A DNA stretch of 64,000 bases from contig JANWWL010000004.1 of the NCBI GenBank assembly GCA_025056155.1, forward strand, positions 1 to 64,000. The letters are read 5' to 3'. Below, piece by piece: positions 9,464-17,329 of the stretch. The notes beneath the pieces were generated by a model. The model did not search any database. It was not told where the DNA came from and saw nothing but the letters and a program-made list of their open reading frames with translations. Made by a program: the position numbers and the translations under genes. Numbering within the stretch: the stretch's first letter is position 1; every line of letters begins with the position of its first letter. This DNA comes from Sphingomonadaceae bacterium. GTDB lineage: Bacteria; Pseudomonadota; Alphaproteobacteria; Sphingomonadales; Sphingomonadaceae.

Positions 9464-9484
9464 ACTGTCGGAAATTTTGACAGT
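9464..9484 (+). promoter_or_regulatory. Inverted repeat, candidate enhancer for the sigma-54 promoter
   Basis: A perfect inverted repeat ACTGTC-N9-GACAGT with an A/T-rich centre in a very G+C-rich setting. It sits about 73 bases upstream of the -24 element of the sigma-54 promoter, a normal place for an enhancer-binding activator. PEP-CTERM genes in many bacteria are known to depend on RpoN and the PrsK/PrsR two-component system. Binding by a PrsR-like activator is an inference. Confidence 0.55.
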
Positions 9485-9556
9485 CCGCGGCGCCCGGCGG
9501 CCGCCCGCCCCATGCTAAGGGCTTGACCCGACAAGCGATCGGATGGGCGATGCTTT

Positions 9557-9572
9557 TGGCACGGCATTTGCT
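9557..9572 (+). promoter_or_regulatory. Sigma-54 (-24/-12) promoter
   Basis: TGGCACG-N4-TTGCT matches the RpoN consensus at every conserved position, and the GG and GC dinucleotides are ten bases apart as required. Transcription should start near 9583. That places in-frame upstream ATG codons at 9543 and 9550 outside the transcript, and leaves a short leader with AGGAGGT at 9611-9617. Confidence 0.85.
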
Positions 9573-9621
9573 GGCGCGTGTGTGGCGGGTCGGGTCTCCC
9601 GCCGCACAACAGGAGGTCCAC

Positions 9622-10361
9622 AAGAACAGGATCGCGGTCGGAGCCGCGTGTTCGGCCCTGCTCTTCGGCGCGCCCGCTGTGGCCGCCGTGTGCATCGGCA
9701 ACTGCGGGCTCAGCGGAGGCACCGACGGGGTCGTCACCGGCGGCCATCGCTGGGTCTCGTCGAACGGTGGCGTCGGTGGTCAGGGTCTGGGGCTCGGCAG
9801 TGAAACCAACGGCTCGACGTACGTGACCGACGCCTTCGTGGCGAACGGCACGGACGAACTGTCGTTGGAATTCAACTACGTCACGTCCGACGGAGGGGGC
9901 TACGCCGACTATGCGTTCTTCCAGCTGCTGGGCGGGGCCGGCGGGCCGCTCACGCTGTTCACCGCCCGCACCACGCCGGGCGGCAACACCGTCCCGGGCT
10001 TCGGGATGCCGCCGATCGCGCCCGGCGTCACCCTCACGCCGGCGGCCACGCCGATCATTCCGGGCGGGCCGGTCTGGTCGCCACTCGGCGTCTGGAGCGG
10101 CCGCTGCTACGCCGGCGGCTGCGGCTACACCGGCTGGATCAGGATGACCTTCACGCCGGCGGCAGGCACCTACAGATCCGCTTCGGCGTGGTGAACTGGG
10201 TGGACGAGTTCTACGACAGCGGTCTTGCCTGGCGGGATCTCACCATCGGCGATACGCCCATCAACCCGATCCCCGAACCCGCCGCCTGGGCCCTGATGAT
10301 CGCGGGCTTCGGGCTGGTGGGGATGGCCGCCCGCCGTCGCCGCCTGGCCGTCGCGGCCTGA
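9622..10361 (+). pseudogene. PEPxxWA-CTERM sorting domain protein, start lost and frameshifted
   Basis: The product would be a secreted protein of about 247 aa: a signal peptide (IAVGAACSALLFGAPAVAA), a Gly/Ser-rich beta body, and a C-terminal [18 protein letters not shown] helix followed by RRRR, the signal recognised by exosortase. Two lesions are visible. AGGAGGT at 9611-9617 is followed, at exactly the spacing used by the other PEP-CTERM gene here, by AAG (9622-9624) where ATG is expected. Near 10171-10175 one base is missing: the frame runs into TGA at 10192-10194, whereas restoring a C (TAC CAG ATC CGC) rejoins the frame that ends in the sorting signal at 10361. The upstream sigma-54 promoter is intact, so decay is recent or the lesions are sequence errors. 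Confidence 0.8.
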
Positions 10362-10690
10362 ACGGGTCGTCGGCCTGACCTTCGGGCCGCCCTGCGCCTG
10401 CGGGGCGGCCCATCGCGTTCCGGGGGGACGGCGGGGCCGTGCCGGGCCATGGCCGTCTGGGGGCCTGCCGGCGGGTCGGGCCGCCGGCACGCCCGGTGCG
10501 GTGCGCAGCATGGGAGCCGCCGGCCGGGCGCGGCGTTCGCGCGAGCACGCGACGCGCGTGGGCCGTCCGCCCCGCCAACGCCGGCGCAGGGTGGCCGCCC
10601 GGCCGCTTCGCCGGGCCGGAACAGCTCCGCCCGCGGCCGCCCCGGTCTCGGAAAGGGGACCAGGGTCGGGGTGGCCGGGGCGGTCGCTGC
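10362..10690. other. Gap between PEP-CTERM remnant and MATE gene
   Basis: Both flanking genes end here (convergent). Apart from the 10384-10411 hairpin I see no motif, RNA gene or credible coding frame. The remainder is G+C-rich with many short CCGG/GGCC palindromes. Confidence 0.5.
10384..10411 (+). terminator. Hairpin after the first PEP-CTERM gene
   Basis: GGGCCGCCC (10384-10392) pairs perfectly with GGGCGGCCC (10403-10411) around a ten-base loop, 22 bases past the PEP-CTERM stop. The position suggests a terminator, but no T-run follows. Confidence 0.5.
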
Positions 10691-12067
10691 CTACACCGTT
10701 CTCTGGGCGGCCTCGCCGGGCAGGCGGACACCGAGGGCCCGGAATCGGGCCACCAGCGCCGCGGCCGACAGGAGGCTCGCTGCGATCACGGCCCACAGGA
10801 TGCCCGACAGCCCCCAGCCCCAGCCCACCGCCAGCCCCCAGGCGAGCGGCAGCATCACCACCACATAGGCCAGGCCATGGACGGCCGTGGGCCACCAGAT
10901 GTCGCCCCGAGCGCGCAGGCCGTGGGCCGCCACCACCTGGGCGCCGTCGGCCATGAAGAACAGCGCCCCCAGCGCCAGCCCCTGTGGCAGCAGGGCCAGG
11001 ACGGCCGGGTCGGCCGTGTAGAGGCGGGCGACCATCGCCGCCCCCCCCAGCAACCCGAGCGAGACGAAGGCGAGGCTCCCCACCGCAAGCCCCAGGCCCA
11101 GCCGGAAGGCGCGCCCGACGCCCTCCGCATCGCCTGCGCCCACGCAGCGGGCCACCAGCACGCCCGTGGCGTTGGCCAACCCCAGGGGCAGCATGAACAC
11201 GATCGAGGCCACGTTGCCCACGACCGCCCAGGCCGCCACCACCGCTGCCGAGACTTGCCCCGCGACCAGGTTGAGGAGCGAGAAGCCGCCCGCCTCGAGC
11301 AGGTAGGACGCCCCGGCCGCCCCCCCGATCCGCCGCTGTTCGCTGGCTTCGGCGGGTGCCGCCGGCTGGCGGCGGAACACGCCCCATGCTGAGGCCGGCC
11401 GCCACGCCACGAGCATCCCCAACAGCACCAGCATCAGGAAGGTGCGTGCCCCCAGGGTGGCCCACCCCGCGGCCACCGCGCCCTCGACGCCGAAGGGCGA
11501 CCGCCCCGGCACCAGCCACAGGGCGAGCGCAAGGTTCACGGCGTTGGCGAGCCACAGGGCCGCGGCCGGCCGGCCCGGCCGTTCGTGCCCCTCGAACCAG
11601 AAGATGAGCGCATCCGCCACCAGATAGGGGGTGAGCGAGAGGGCGAAGATACGCATCGGGGGGATGGCGCCCGCCGCCAGGTCGGGGGGCAGGGTGGCAC
11701 GCAGCAGCGGCGGGCCTCCGATGAGCAGTCCGATCGTGGCGACGAGGCCGATGACGACGGCGTGGCGAAGACCCCGCCGCAGGACGGCGGCGGTGGCGTG
11801 CGGGCGGCCCGCGCCGCGGTGCCGGGCGGTCAACACCTGGGTGCCCACGAGCAGCCCGATGCCCCCCACCAGCACGATCGACGTGAGCGACCAGCCCAGC
11901 GCATGATAGGCAAGCTCGCGGGCCGAGAAGCGCCCGACGACCAGGGTGTCGGTGAGCCCCATGGCCATGATGGCCAGGCGCGAGGCCACCACCGGGCCGG
12001 CGAGCCGCAGCAGTTCGCCGACCCGGACGGGCGCCGGAGCGGCGGGCGGGCGGCCGGTGTCGTTCAC
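10691..12067 (-). CDS. MATE family efflux transporter
   Basis: A 458-aa inner-membrane protein with about 12 hydrophobic segments arranged as two similar halves, as in the NorM-type multidrug and toxic-compound extrusion family, which exports cationic compounds with Na+ or H+ exchange. The first half has LAGPVVASRLAIMAMGLTDT and GTQVLTARHRGAG; the second has YLLEAGGFSLLNL and GVLVARCVGAGDA. The length is typical. The likely start is GTG 12067; no strong Shine-Dalgarno is seen and no better start is near. The gene is divergent from gapR. Substrate unknown. Confidence 0.88.
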   Translation of the reverse strand: MNDTGRPPAAPAPVRVGELLRLAGPVVASRLAIMAMGLTDTLVVGRFSARELAYHALGWSLTSIVLVGGIGLLVGTQVLTARHRGAGRPHATAAVLRRGLRHAVVIGLVATIGLLIGGPPLLRATLPPDLAAGAIPPMRIFALSLTPYLVADALIFWFEGHERPGRPAAALWLANAVNLALALWLVPGRSPFGVEGAVAAGWATLGARTFLMLVLLGMLVAWRPASAWGVFRRQPAAPAEASEQRRIGGAAGASYLLEAGGFSLLNLVAGQVSAAVVAAWAVVGNVASIVFMLPLGLANATGVLVARCVGAGDAEGVGRAFRLGLGLAVGSLAFVSLGLLGGAAMVARLYTADPAVLALLPQGLALGALFFMADGAQVVAAHGLRARGDIWWPTAVHGLAYVVVMLPLAWGLAVGWGWGLSGILWAVIAASLLSAAALVARFRALGVRLPGEAAQRTV

Positions 12068-12146
12068 GGGCCGGTCGTGGACGAGCGCCAGGCGGGCCGC
12101 AAGGCGCGCGGTTGCCAGGCCAGGGGGGGGCGGCTAGCAGGCCGCC

Positions 12147-12389
12147 ATGGCGTTGCCCCATGTCTCCGCGGAGCACTTGCGCCAGTTCGTCGAACGGATC
12201 GAGACGCTCGAGGCCGAGCGCGCCGCCGTCGGCCAGCAGATCCGCGAGGTGTATGCTGAGGCCAAGGCGTCGGGCTATGACGTGCGCACGCTGCGCGCCG
12301 TGGTGCGCTTGCGCGCCATGGACGGCGCGAAGCGCGCCGAGGCCGAAGCGCTGCTCGAGACGTACAAGGCGGCCTTGGGGTTGGCCTGA
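12147..12389 (+). CDS. gapR: DUF2312 / GapR-type nucleoid protein
   Basis: An 80-aa, highly charged helical protein of the DUF2312 family. Its Caulobacter member GapR is a nucleoid-associated protein that clamps overtwisted, A/T-rich DNA ahead of moving polymerases and stimulates type II topoisomerases. The N-terminal coiled-coil-like segment LRQFVERIETLEAERAAVG and the conserved IREVYAEAKASGYDV and LRAVVRLRAMD segments match that family, and the length is close to Caulobacter GapR (89 aa). It is a single-gene unit followed by a GST gene on the same strand. The start ATG 12147 is the only reasonable one. Confidence 0.88.
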   Translation: MALPHVSAEHLRQFVERIETLEAERAAVGQQIREVYAEAKASGYDVRTLRAVVRLRAMDGAKRAEAEALLETYKAALGLA

Positions 12390-12430
12390 GGGGGGATGGG
12401 GCGCCCATCGGCAACCGGGGGGAAACGGCC

Positions 12431-13063
12431 ATGAAGATCCTGGGCGGTCTACTTTCTCCCTTCGTGATGCGGGCGGCACTCGTGGCCCGCTTCAAGGGCC
12501 ACGATCTTCCAGTCGAAATGCCCGAGGGGGGCCTCAAGAGCGAGGCCTATCTGGCCCTAAATCCCCTCGGCAAGATGCCCTGCCTGGTCGACGGCGACTT
12601 CGCCCTGCCCGAATCGGCCGTCATCGCCGAGTATCTGGACGAAGTGTTGCCCGGGCCGAAGCTGCTGCCCGAGGAGCCCAAGGCGCGCGCTCGCGTGCGG
12701 CTGCTGGCCCGCGCGGTCGACCTGTACGTCGCACCGCCGCTCACGGCTCTGTTCCGTGCTGGCGACGACCCGGACGCCGTAGCCCAAGCCAAGTCGGAAC
12801 TCGGCGCCGCGCTCGGCAAGCTCGAAGCGCTGCGGCCGGCGGGCGCCACCTGGCTGGGCGGCGAAGCCCCGAGCCTCGCCGACGCCACGGCCATGCCGGT
12901 GTTCTTCTTTCTGGACACCTTCGAGCCTCGGCACGGAACGCTGCAGCTGCTGGATCCCTGCCCGGGGCTCAAGCGGTGGTGGGCGATGGCCCGCGCCACG
13001 GCCGAAGGGCAGCGCATGATGGCGGAACAGCAGGCGGGGCTCGCCGCCTTCCGCCGGGCCTGA
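12431..13063 (+). CDS. Glutathione S-transferase family protein
   Basis: A 210-aa protein with an N-terminal thioredoxin-like fold and an all-helical C-terminal half, as in cytosolic glutathione transferases. The glutathione-contact loop is seen as [13 protein letters not shown], followed by [13 protein letters not shown] with the conserved Glu-Ser pair. The SPFVMRA segment near residue 9 corresponds to the catalytic Ser/Cys region of beta/zeta-like GSTs. It starts at ATG 12431 after GGGGGGAAA. It sits directly before the (2Fe-2S)/FAD subunit pair and could be co-transcribed. Substrate unknown. Confidence 0.88.
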   Translation: MKILGGLLSPFVMRAALVARFKGHDLPVEMPEGGLKSEAYLALNPLGKMPCLVDGDFALPESAVIAEYLDEVLPGPKLLPEEPKARARVRLLARAVDLYVAPPLTALFRAGDDPDAVAQAKSELGAALGKLEALRPAGATWLGGEAPSLADATAMPVFFFLDTFEPRHGTLQLLDPCPGLKRWWAMARATAEGQRMMAEQQAGLAAFRRA

Positions 13064-13077
13064 GGGGAGGGGACGCG

Positions 13078-13569
13078 GTGCGGATCCGGGTGAACGGCGA
13101 AACGTTCGACGCGGCGGTCCATCCGGGCACGCTGCTCGTCGACTGGCTGCGCGACGGGCTGGGGCTTACCGGCACGCACGTGGGCTGCACCACCAGTCAG
13201 TGCGGCGCCTGCCATGTGATGGTGGACGGCGAGGTCGTGAAGTCGTGCACCATCCTGGTGGGCCAGTGCGACGGCGCGGACGTCACCACCATCGAGGGCC
13301 TGGGCACGCCCGAGGCGCTGCATCCGATGCAGGAGGCCTTCCGCACGGCCCACGGGCTGCAGTGCGGCTTCTGCACGCCCGGCATGGTGATGGCGGGCAT
13401 CGCCATCGCCCGGACGCACGGAGCCCATGTGAGCGACGAGACGATCCGCCACGAGCTCGAGGGCAACCTGTGCCGCTGCACGGGCTATCAGAACATCGTG
13501 GCGGCCATCCGGCTGGGGGCCCGCGCGATGGCCGAGGCGGGCCTGATCCCGGCCGCGGAGAACGCCTGA
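13078..13569 (+). CDS. (2Fe-2S)-binding small subunit, xanthine dehydrogenase/CO dehydrogenase type
   Basis: A 163-aa protein binding two [2Fe-2S] clusters. The plant-ferredoxin-like N-terminal cluster has Cys37, Cys42, Cys45 and Cys57 ([10 protein letters not shown]); the second, helical cluster shows CGFCTPGM and LCRCTGY. It is the electron-transfer (CoxS-like) subunit of molybdenum hydroxylases that oxidise aldehydes, purines, CO or N-heterocycles. The start GTG 13078 follows GAGGGGAGGGG. The stop overlaps the next gene (TGATG). The large molybdopterin subunit is not found next to it, which is unusual. Confidence 0.9.
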   Translation: MRIRVNGETFDAAVHPGTLLVDWLRDGLGLTGTHVGCTTSQCGACHVMVDGEVVKSCTILVGQCDGADVTTIEGLGTPEALHPMQEAFRTAHGLQCGFCTPGMVMAGIAIARTHGAHVSDETIRHELEGNLCRCTGYQNIVAAIRLGARAMAEAGLIPAAENA

Positions 13570-14351
13570 TGCCGGCCTTCCAGTATCTGCGCCCCGCGTC
13601 GCTGACCGAAGCGATCGGGGCCTTCCGCGGCGACGCCGCCTATCTGGCCGGAGGGCACACGCTCATCCCGGCGATGAAGACGGGGCTGCGGGCGGTCGAG
13701 CGGTTGATCGATCTGTCGGCCATTCCCGACCTTTCGGGAATCGAGCGCCGGGGCGATCGGATGGTCGTGGGGGCGATGGTGCGGCACGCGGCCGTGGCCC
13801 ACTCGCCGCTCGTGCAGGCCACGATCCCGGGGCTTGCGCGGTTGGCGGCCGGCATCGGCGATCCCCAGGTGCGTCGCCGGGGCACGCTGGGGGGATCGCT
13901 CGCCAACAACGACCCGGCGGCCGACTATCCGGCGGCCGCCCTCGCGCTGGATGCCACGATCGAGACCGACCGCGGCACCCACCTGGCCGACGACTTCTTC
14001 CAGGGCATGTTCGCCACGGCCCTGGCAGAAGGCGAGCTGATCCGGGCGGTCGCCTTTCGCATCCCCCAGGCCTTCGCTTACGCCAAGTTCCGGCATCCCG
14101 CCTCGCGCTACGCGCTGGCCGGCGTGGCGGTGGCTCGTTTCGGGGAAGGCCCGCGCGTGGCGGTCACCGGGGTGGCGGCCGGCGTGTTCCGCTGGACCGA
14201 GGCGGAACGGGCGATCGCGGCGGGTGCGCTCGCGTCGTTGGGCCCACTTGAGCGCGACGATCTGATCGGAGACCTGCACGCGAGCGCCGAATATCGGGCG
14301 CATCTGGCCCGCGTGATGCTGGAGCGCGCCCTCGAGGAGCTTGTCCGATGA
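13569..14351 (+). CDS. FAD-binding medium subunit, xanthine dehydrogenase/CO dehydrogenase type
   Basis: A 260-aa CoxM-like flavoprotein that would pass electrons from the iron-sulfur subunit to an acceptor. Family marks are [13 protein letters not shown] at the N-terminus, [13 protein letters not shown] as the FAD pyrophosphate loop, and [19 protein letters not shown] as the second FAD-contact region. The length is slightly short for the family (about 265-290 aa), but both FAD loops are intact. ATG 13569 overlaps the small-subunit stop by one base. No large catalytic subunit follows: the next gene is a YbjQ-type protein overlapping by four bases. The catalytic partner must lie elsewhere, or the complex is incomplete. 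Confidence 0.9.
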   Translation: MPAFQYLRPASLTEAIGAFRGDAAYLAGGHTLIPAMKTGLRAVERLIDLSAIPDLSGIERRGDRMVVGAMVRHAAVAHSPLVQATIPGLARLAAGIGDPQVRRRGTLGGSLANNDPAADYPAAALALDATIETDRGTHLADDFFQGMFATALAEGELIRAVAFRIPQAFAYAKFRHPASRYALAGVAVARFGEGPRVAVTGVAAGVFRWTEAERAIAAGALASLGPLERDDLIGDLHASAEYRAHLARVMLERALEELVR

Positions 14352-14674
14352 TCCTCACGACCACCCCCAGCGTCGAAGGGCGCCCCGTACAGGAATATCT
14401 GGGCGTGGTGGCGGGTGAGGCCATCGTGGGCGCCAACCTGTTCCGCGACCTGTTCGCGGCCGTGCGCGACATCGTCGGCGGCCGGGCAGGGGCCTATGAG
14501 CGGGTGATGGAGGAAGCGCGCGACACCGCGCTCAAGGAGCTCGCCGCGCGCGCCAGCGAGCTCGGGGCCAATGCGGTGGTGGGCATCCGTCTTGACTATG
14601 AAACGGTGGGCGGGGGGGCCTCCATCCTGATGGTGGCGGCCACCGGCACCGCCGTGCGCCTCGAGGCGCGTTAG
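14348..14674 (+). CDS. YbjQ/UPF0145 family protein
   Basis: A 108-aa small cytosolic protein of the YbjQ family (putative heavy-metal-binding domain, oligomeric beta-alpha fold). It shows the family's order of segments: [44 protein letters not shown] and [18 protein letters not shown]. Function in the cell is not established for the family. The ATG overlaps the end of the FAD-subunit gene (ATGA), so it is probably the last gene of the GST/(2Fe-2S)/FAD unit. Confidence 0.87.
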   Translation: MILTTTPSVEGRPVQEYLGVVAGEAIVGANLFRDLFAAVRDIVGGRAGAYERVMEEARDTALKELAARASELGANAVVGIRLDYETVGGGASILMVAATGTAVRLEAR

Positions 14675-14700
14675 GCCGGTCCGACGTCGGTCGCCCCGAG

Positions 14701-14724
14701 CGACGCGTCCGCAGCCGACGCGTC
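14701..14724 (+). promoter_or_regulatory. Twin CGACGCGTC repeats upstream of a promoter
   Basis: CGACGCGTC occurs at 14701-14709 and again at 14716-14724. Each contains the palindrome GACGCGTC, and the copies are 15 bases apart, 14 bases before the -35 box of the next promoter. This is a possible activator or repressor site; no regulator is identified. Confidence 0.3.
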
Positions 14725-14737
14725 ATAAAACTTTCTC

Positions 14738-14765
14738 TTGATCCGTTGCCATCTACGGATATAAT
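14738..14765 (+). promoter_or_regulatory. Sigma-70-type promoter for the second PEP-CTERM gene
   Basis: TTGATC (14738-14743), a 16-base spacer and a perfect TATAAT (14760-14765) lie in an A/T-rich island unlike its surroundings, about 40 bases before AGGAGGT and ATG. Unlike the other PEP-CTERM gene, I see no sigma-54 match here. Confidence 0.6.
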
Positions 14766-14803
14766 TTGCTAGCCTATCGAGGGGCACAAAACAGGAGGTA
14801 TCA

Positions 14804-15385
14804 ATGCGTCGAGCGCTTGTGTTGGGCGCGGCCGCCGTGGCCGTCGCTACGCCGGCTGTCGCGGACGTCGACGTCGTGGAAGCACCGACCGGCTTCTTCG
14901 TGCCGACGGACGCTCAGAAGTATGATTGGCCTTACTATCGGTGGTTCGGGGACGACTGAGAATGGCAGCACAATCCCATCACGAACCCCTTCACTTCGGC
15001 CAAGCTGTTCATCTCGGCCTTCGACGTCGATTATGACTTCGGCGAGCGCGACGCGATCGACGTCTGGGACAGCGGCAGGTGGACCTTCATCGGGTATCTG
15101 ACGGGTCGGAACAACGAGTGGAGCTACGGCAACAGCTTCGATCTGGGCAACCAGTTCTTCGACGACATCAACTCGGGTCTCAAGGTTCGGATCCGGATCG
15201 ACGTCCAGCGAGGGTATTGGGCGGTCACGCTCGGCAAGTCGGTGCTGACGACCGACGGCTCGCGCCCGCCGAACCCGGCGCCCGGCGTCATCCCCGAGCC
15301 GGGCGCGTGGGCGCTCATGATTGCGGGCTTCGGCCTCGTGGGCTGGGCGGCGCGTCGGCGGCGGCTCGTGCACGCGGTCGGCTGA
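14804..15385 (+). pseudogene. PEPxxWA-CTERM sorting domain protein with an in-frame TGA
   Basis: From ATG 14804 (after AGGAGGTATCA) the frame encodes a signal peptide (ALVLGAAAVAVATPAVA), then reaches TGA at 14957-14959 (codon 52). The same frame continues without another stop for 142 more codons and ends in [18 protein letters not shown] plus RRRR, the exosortase sorting signal, at 15385. The residues around the stop (RWFGDD-stop-EWQHNPITNPF) fit a Trp codon (TGG) changed to TGA. The mature domain, with repeated FDVDYDFGERDAIDVWD-like aromatic/acidic segments, would be about 170 aa and exported. Either the gene is newly inactivated, or this is a base-call error or readthrough. Promoter, ribosome site and terminator all look intact. 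Confidence 0.8.
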
Positions 15386-15406
15386 GCGGATCGGTTTCGT
15401 TCTGAA

Positions 15407-15433
15407 GACGGGGGCTGCGCTGCAGCCCCCGTC
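15407..15433 (+). terminator. Intrinsic-terminator-like hairpin
   Basis: GACGGGGGCTGC and GCAGCCCCCGTC form a perfect 12-bp stem with a three-base loop, 21 bases after the stop of the second PEP-CTERM gene, followed by ACGTTTC. It insulates yebC, which starts 60 bases later. Confidence 0.75.
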
Positions 15434-15494
15434 ACGTTTCTGGAGCGCGGAGGCGCCCTTTTCCGCCGGGGGCCCGGGCGGTAGAGGCGCCATT

Positions 15495-16235
15495 ATGGCT
15501 GGCCATTCCAAGTTCAAGAACATCATGTACCGCAAGGGCGCGCAAGACGCCCGGCGCTCCCGCATCTTCTCCAAGCTCGCCCGCGAGATCACGACCGCCG
15601 CGCGCATGGGCAGCCCCGACCCGGCCTTCAACCCGCGCCTGCGCGCGGTGATCGCCACCGCCAAGGCCAACTCGATGCCCAAGGAAAACATCGAGCGCGC
15701 CATCCGCAAGGCCGAAGGCCACGACGCGGAAGCCTATGAGGAAATCCGCTACGAAGGCTTCGGGCCGGGCGGCGTGGCGCTCGTCGTCGAGGCCTTGACC
15801 GACAACCGCAACCGAGCCGCCACCGACGTGCGCACCGCCTTCGCCAAGCACGGTGGCAGCCTGGGCGCCTCGGGCTCGGTCACCCACGGCTTCGACCGCT
15901 TGGGCCTCGTGACGTATCCGGCCGCCGTGGCGGGCCCCGAGACGGTGTTCGAAGCGGCACTCGAAGCCGGGGCCGAAGACGTCGAACACTCGGAGGACGC
16001 GCACGAGATCTGGACGGCGCCCGACCTGCTGCACGACATCGTCCGCCGCCTTGAAGCGCGTCTGGGCGAGCCGTCGTCGGCGCGACTGGCGTGGCGGCCG
16101 CGAATGCGGGTCGTGCTGGGCCTCGAGGAGGCGCGCCAGCTCGTCCGCCTGCTCGAGGCGCTCGAGGAGTCCGACGACGTCCAGGCCGTCTACGGCAACC
16201 ACGAGATCCCGGACGAGGTCGCGGAACGGCTGTGA
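15495..16235 (+). CDS. yebC: YebC/PmpR family protein
   Basis: A 246-aa protein of the YebC/PmpR/TACO1 family. Members act as DNA-binding regulators in some bacteria and as translation factors that help ribosomes at proline stretches. The N-terminus [14 protein letters not shown] is the family hallmark (usually KW rather than KF), followed by [31 protein letters not shown] (core GFGPGG) and [12 protein letters not shown]. Length is normal. It heads the yebC-ruvC-ruvA-ruvB string found in many proteobacteria. Its stop overlaps the ruvC GTG. Confidence 0.94.
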   Translation: MAGHSKFKNIMYRKGAQDARRSRIFSKLAREITTAARMGSPDPAFNPRLRAVIATAKANSMPKENIERAIRKAEGHDAEAYEEIRYEGFGPGGVALVVEALTDNRNRAATDVRTAFAKHGGSLGASGSVTHGFDRLGLVTYPAAVAGPETVFEAALEAGAEDVEHSEDAHEIWTAPDLLHDIVRRLEARLGEPSSARLAWRPRMRVVLGLEEARQLVRLLEALEESDDVQAVYGNHEIPDEVAERL

Positions 16236-16711
16236 GGATCCTGGGCCTCGACCCCGGTCTTGCCGCCACGGGCTGGGGCGTGATCGAGGCCGAGGGCCCG
16301 AACCTCGTCCATCTGGCCCACGGGCGCATCGCCACGCGGCCGGCCGATCCCATGGCCCGGCGGCTCGTCGCCTTGTTCGACGGGATCTCGGCCGTGGTCG
16401 CCCGGCACGCCCCGCACCGCGTGGCGGTGGAGGAGGCCTTCGTGGCCCGCAACCCCCGCTCCGCCTTGCTGCTGGGCCAGGCCCGCGGCGTGGCCTTGTT
16501 GGCCGCGGGCCGGGCGGGGCTTGCCGTCACCGAAGTCGCCGCGCGCTTCGTCAAGCAGGCGCTGACCGGCACTGGGGCGGCCGACAAGGCCCAGGTGGCC
16601 TTCATGGTCTCGCGGCTGTTGCCGTGCAGCGGCCCCGTGCCCGCCGATGCGGCCGACGCCCTGGCGATCGCCATCGCCGCCGCGGGCCTTGGCACCCGGG
16701 CATCGGCGTGA
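16232..16711 (+). CDS. ruvC: Crossover junction endodeoxyribonuclease RuvC
   Basis: RuvC resolves Holliday junctions by symmetric nicks during recombinational repair, together with RuvAB. The 159-aa product starts at GTG 16232 and shows [13 protein letters not shown] with the first catalytic Asp, [15 protein letters not shown] with a catalytic Glu, and the C-terminal [13 protein letters not shown] carrying the last acidic residues. It is slightly shorter than E. coli RuvC (173 aa) but complete. GTGA overlaps on both sides couple it to yebC and ruvA. Confidence 0.95.
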   Translation: MRILGLDPGLAATGWGVIEAEGPNLVHLAHGRIATRPADPMARRLVALFDGISAVVARHAPHRVAVEEAFVARNPRSALLLGQARGVALLAAGRAGLAVTEVAARFVKQALTGTGAADKAQVAFMVSRLLPCSGPVPADAADALAIAIAAAGLGTRASA

Positions 16712-17313
16712 TCGCGTCGCTCGAGGGGCGCGTGGCGCGCGTGGAGGCGGACCACGCCGTGATCGATGTGGGCGGGGTGGGATACCTGGTGCTGGCGTCG
16801 GCCCCCACCCTGGCGGGGCTGCGCGCGGCGGTCGGCGGGCGGGCCTTCCTGCTCGTCGAGACGCAGGTGCGCGAGGATGCCATCACCCTGTTCGGCTTCG
16901 CCACCGAGGACGAGCGGCTGCTGTTCCGCCTGCTGGCGAGCGTGCAGGGTGTCGGCGGGCGGACGGCGCTCGCCCTGTTGTCGACCCTGGCCCCGGCCGA
17001 ACTCGCCCAGGCCATCGAGGCCGACGATCGTGCCCGCATCGCCCGGGCCCCCGGGGTGGGGGCGCGGCTTGCCGCCCGCATCGCAACGGAGCTTAAGGGC
17101 AAGACGGGCGCGCTGTCGGCCTCCGTCGCCCGGCAGGTCAGCGCACCCTCGGGGCCGGCGGCCGATGCGCTGGCCGCCCTGCAGGCGTTGGGCTTCCGCC
17201 CGGCCGAGGCCGGCCGGGCCCTGGCGCTGGTGACGGCCGACCCCGGCGTAGGCCAGGATGCCGCGAGCCTGGTGCGCGCGGCGCTGCGGCATCTGAAGGC
17301 CGGAGCGGCATGA
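16708..17313 (+). CDS. ruvA: Holliday junction branch migration protein RuvA
   Basis: RuvA binds the four-way junction as a tetramer and loads the RuvB motor. The 201-aa product has the N-terminal OB-fold ([20 protein letters not shown]), the helix-hairpin-helix region with [20 protein letters not shown] and [19 protein letters not shown], and a flexible linker before the C-terminal RuvB-binding domain ([16 protein letters not shown]). Start GTG 16708 overlaps the ruvC stop. ruvB begins 16 bases after the stop. Confidence 0.95.
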   Translation: MIASLEGRVARVEADHAVIDVGGVGYLVLASAPTLAGLRAAVGGRAFLLVETQVREDAITLFGFATEDERLLFRLLASVQGVGGRTALALLSTLAPAELAQAIEADDRARIARAPGVGARLAARIATELKGKTGALSASVARQVSAPSGPAADALAALQALGFRPAEAGRALALVTADPGVGQDAASLVRAALRHLKAGAA

Positions 17314-17329
17314 GGTGGGCGAAGGGGCG

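Noticed and set aside
9523-9621. Possible N-terminal extension of the first PEP-CTERM protein from TTG 9523 or ATG 9550
   Set aside because: The sigma-54 promoter lies within this stretch, so transcription begins after these codons; the signal peptide and AGGAGGT place the true start at 9622.
14957-14959. Selenocysteine at the in-frame TGA of the second PEP-CTERM gene
   Set aside because: No convincing stem-loop immediately after the TGA, and the surrounding residues fit a Trp codon; nonsense mutation or base error is simpler.
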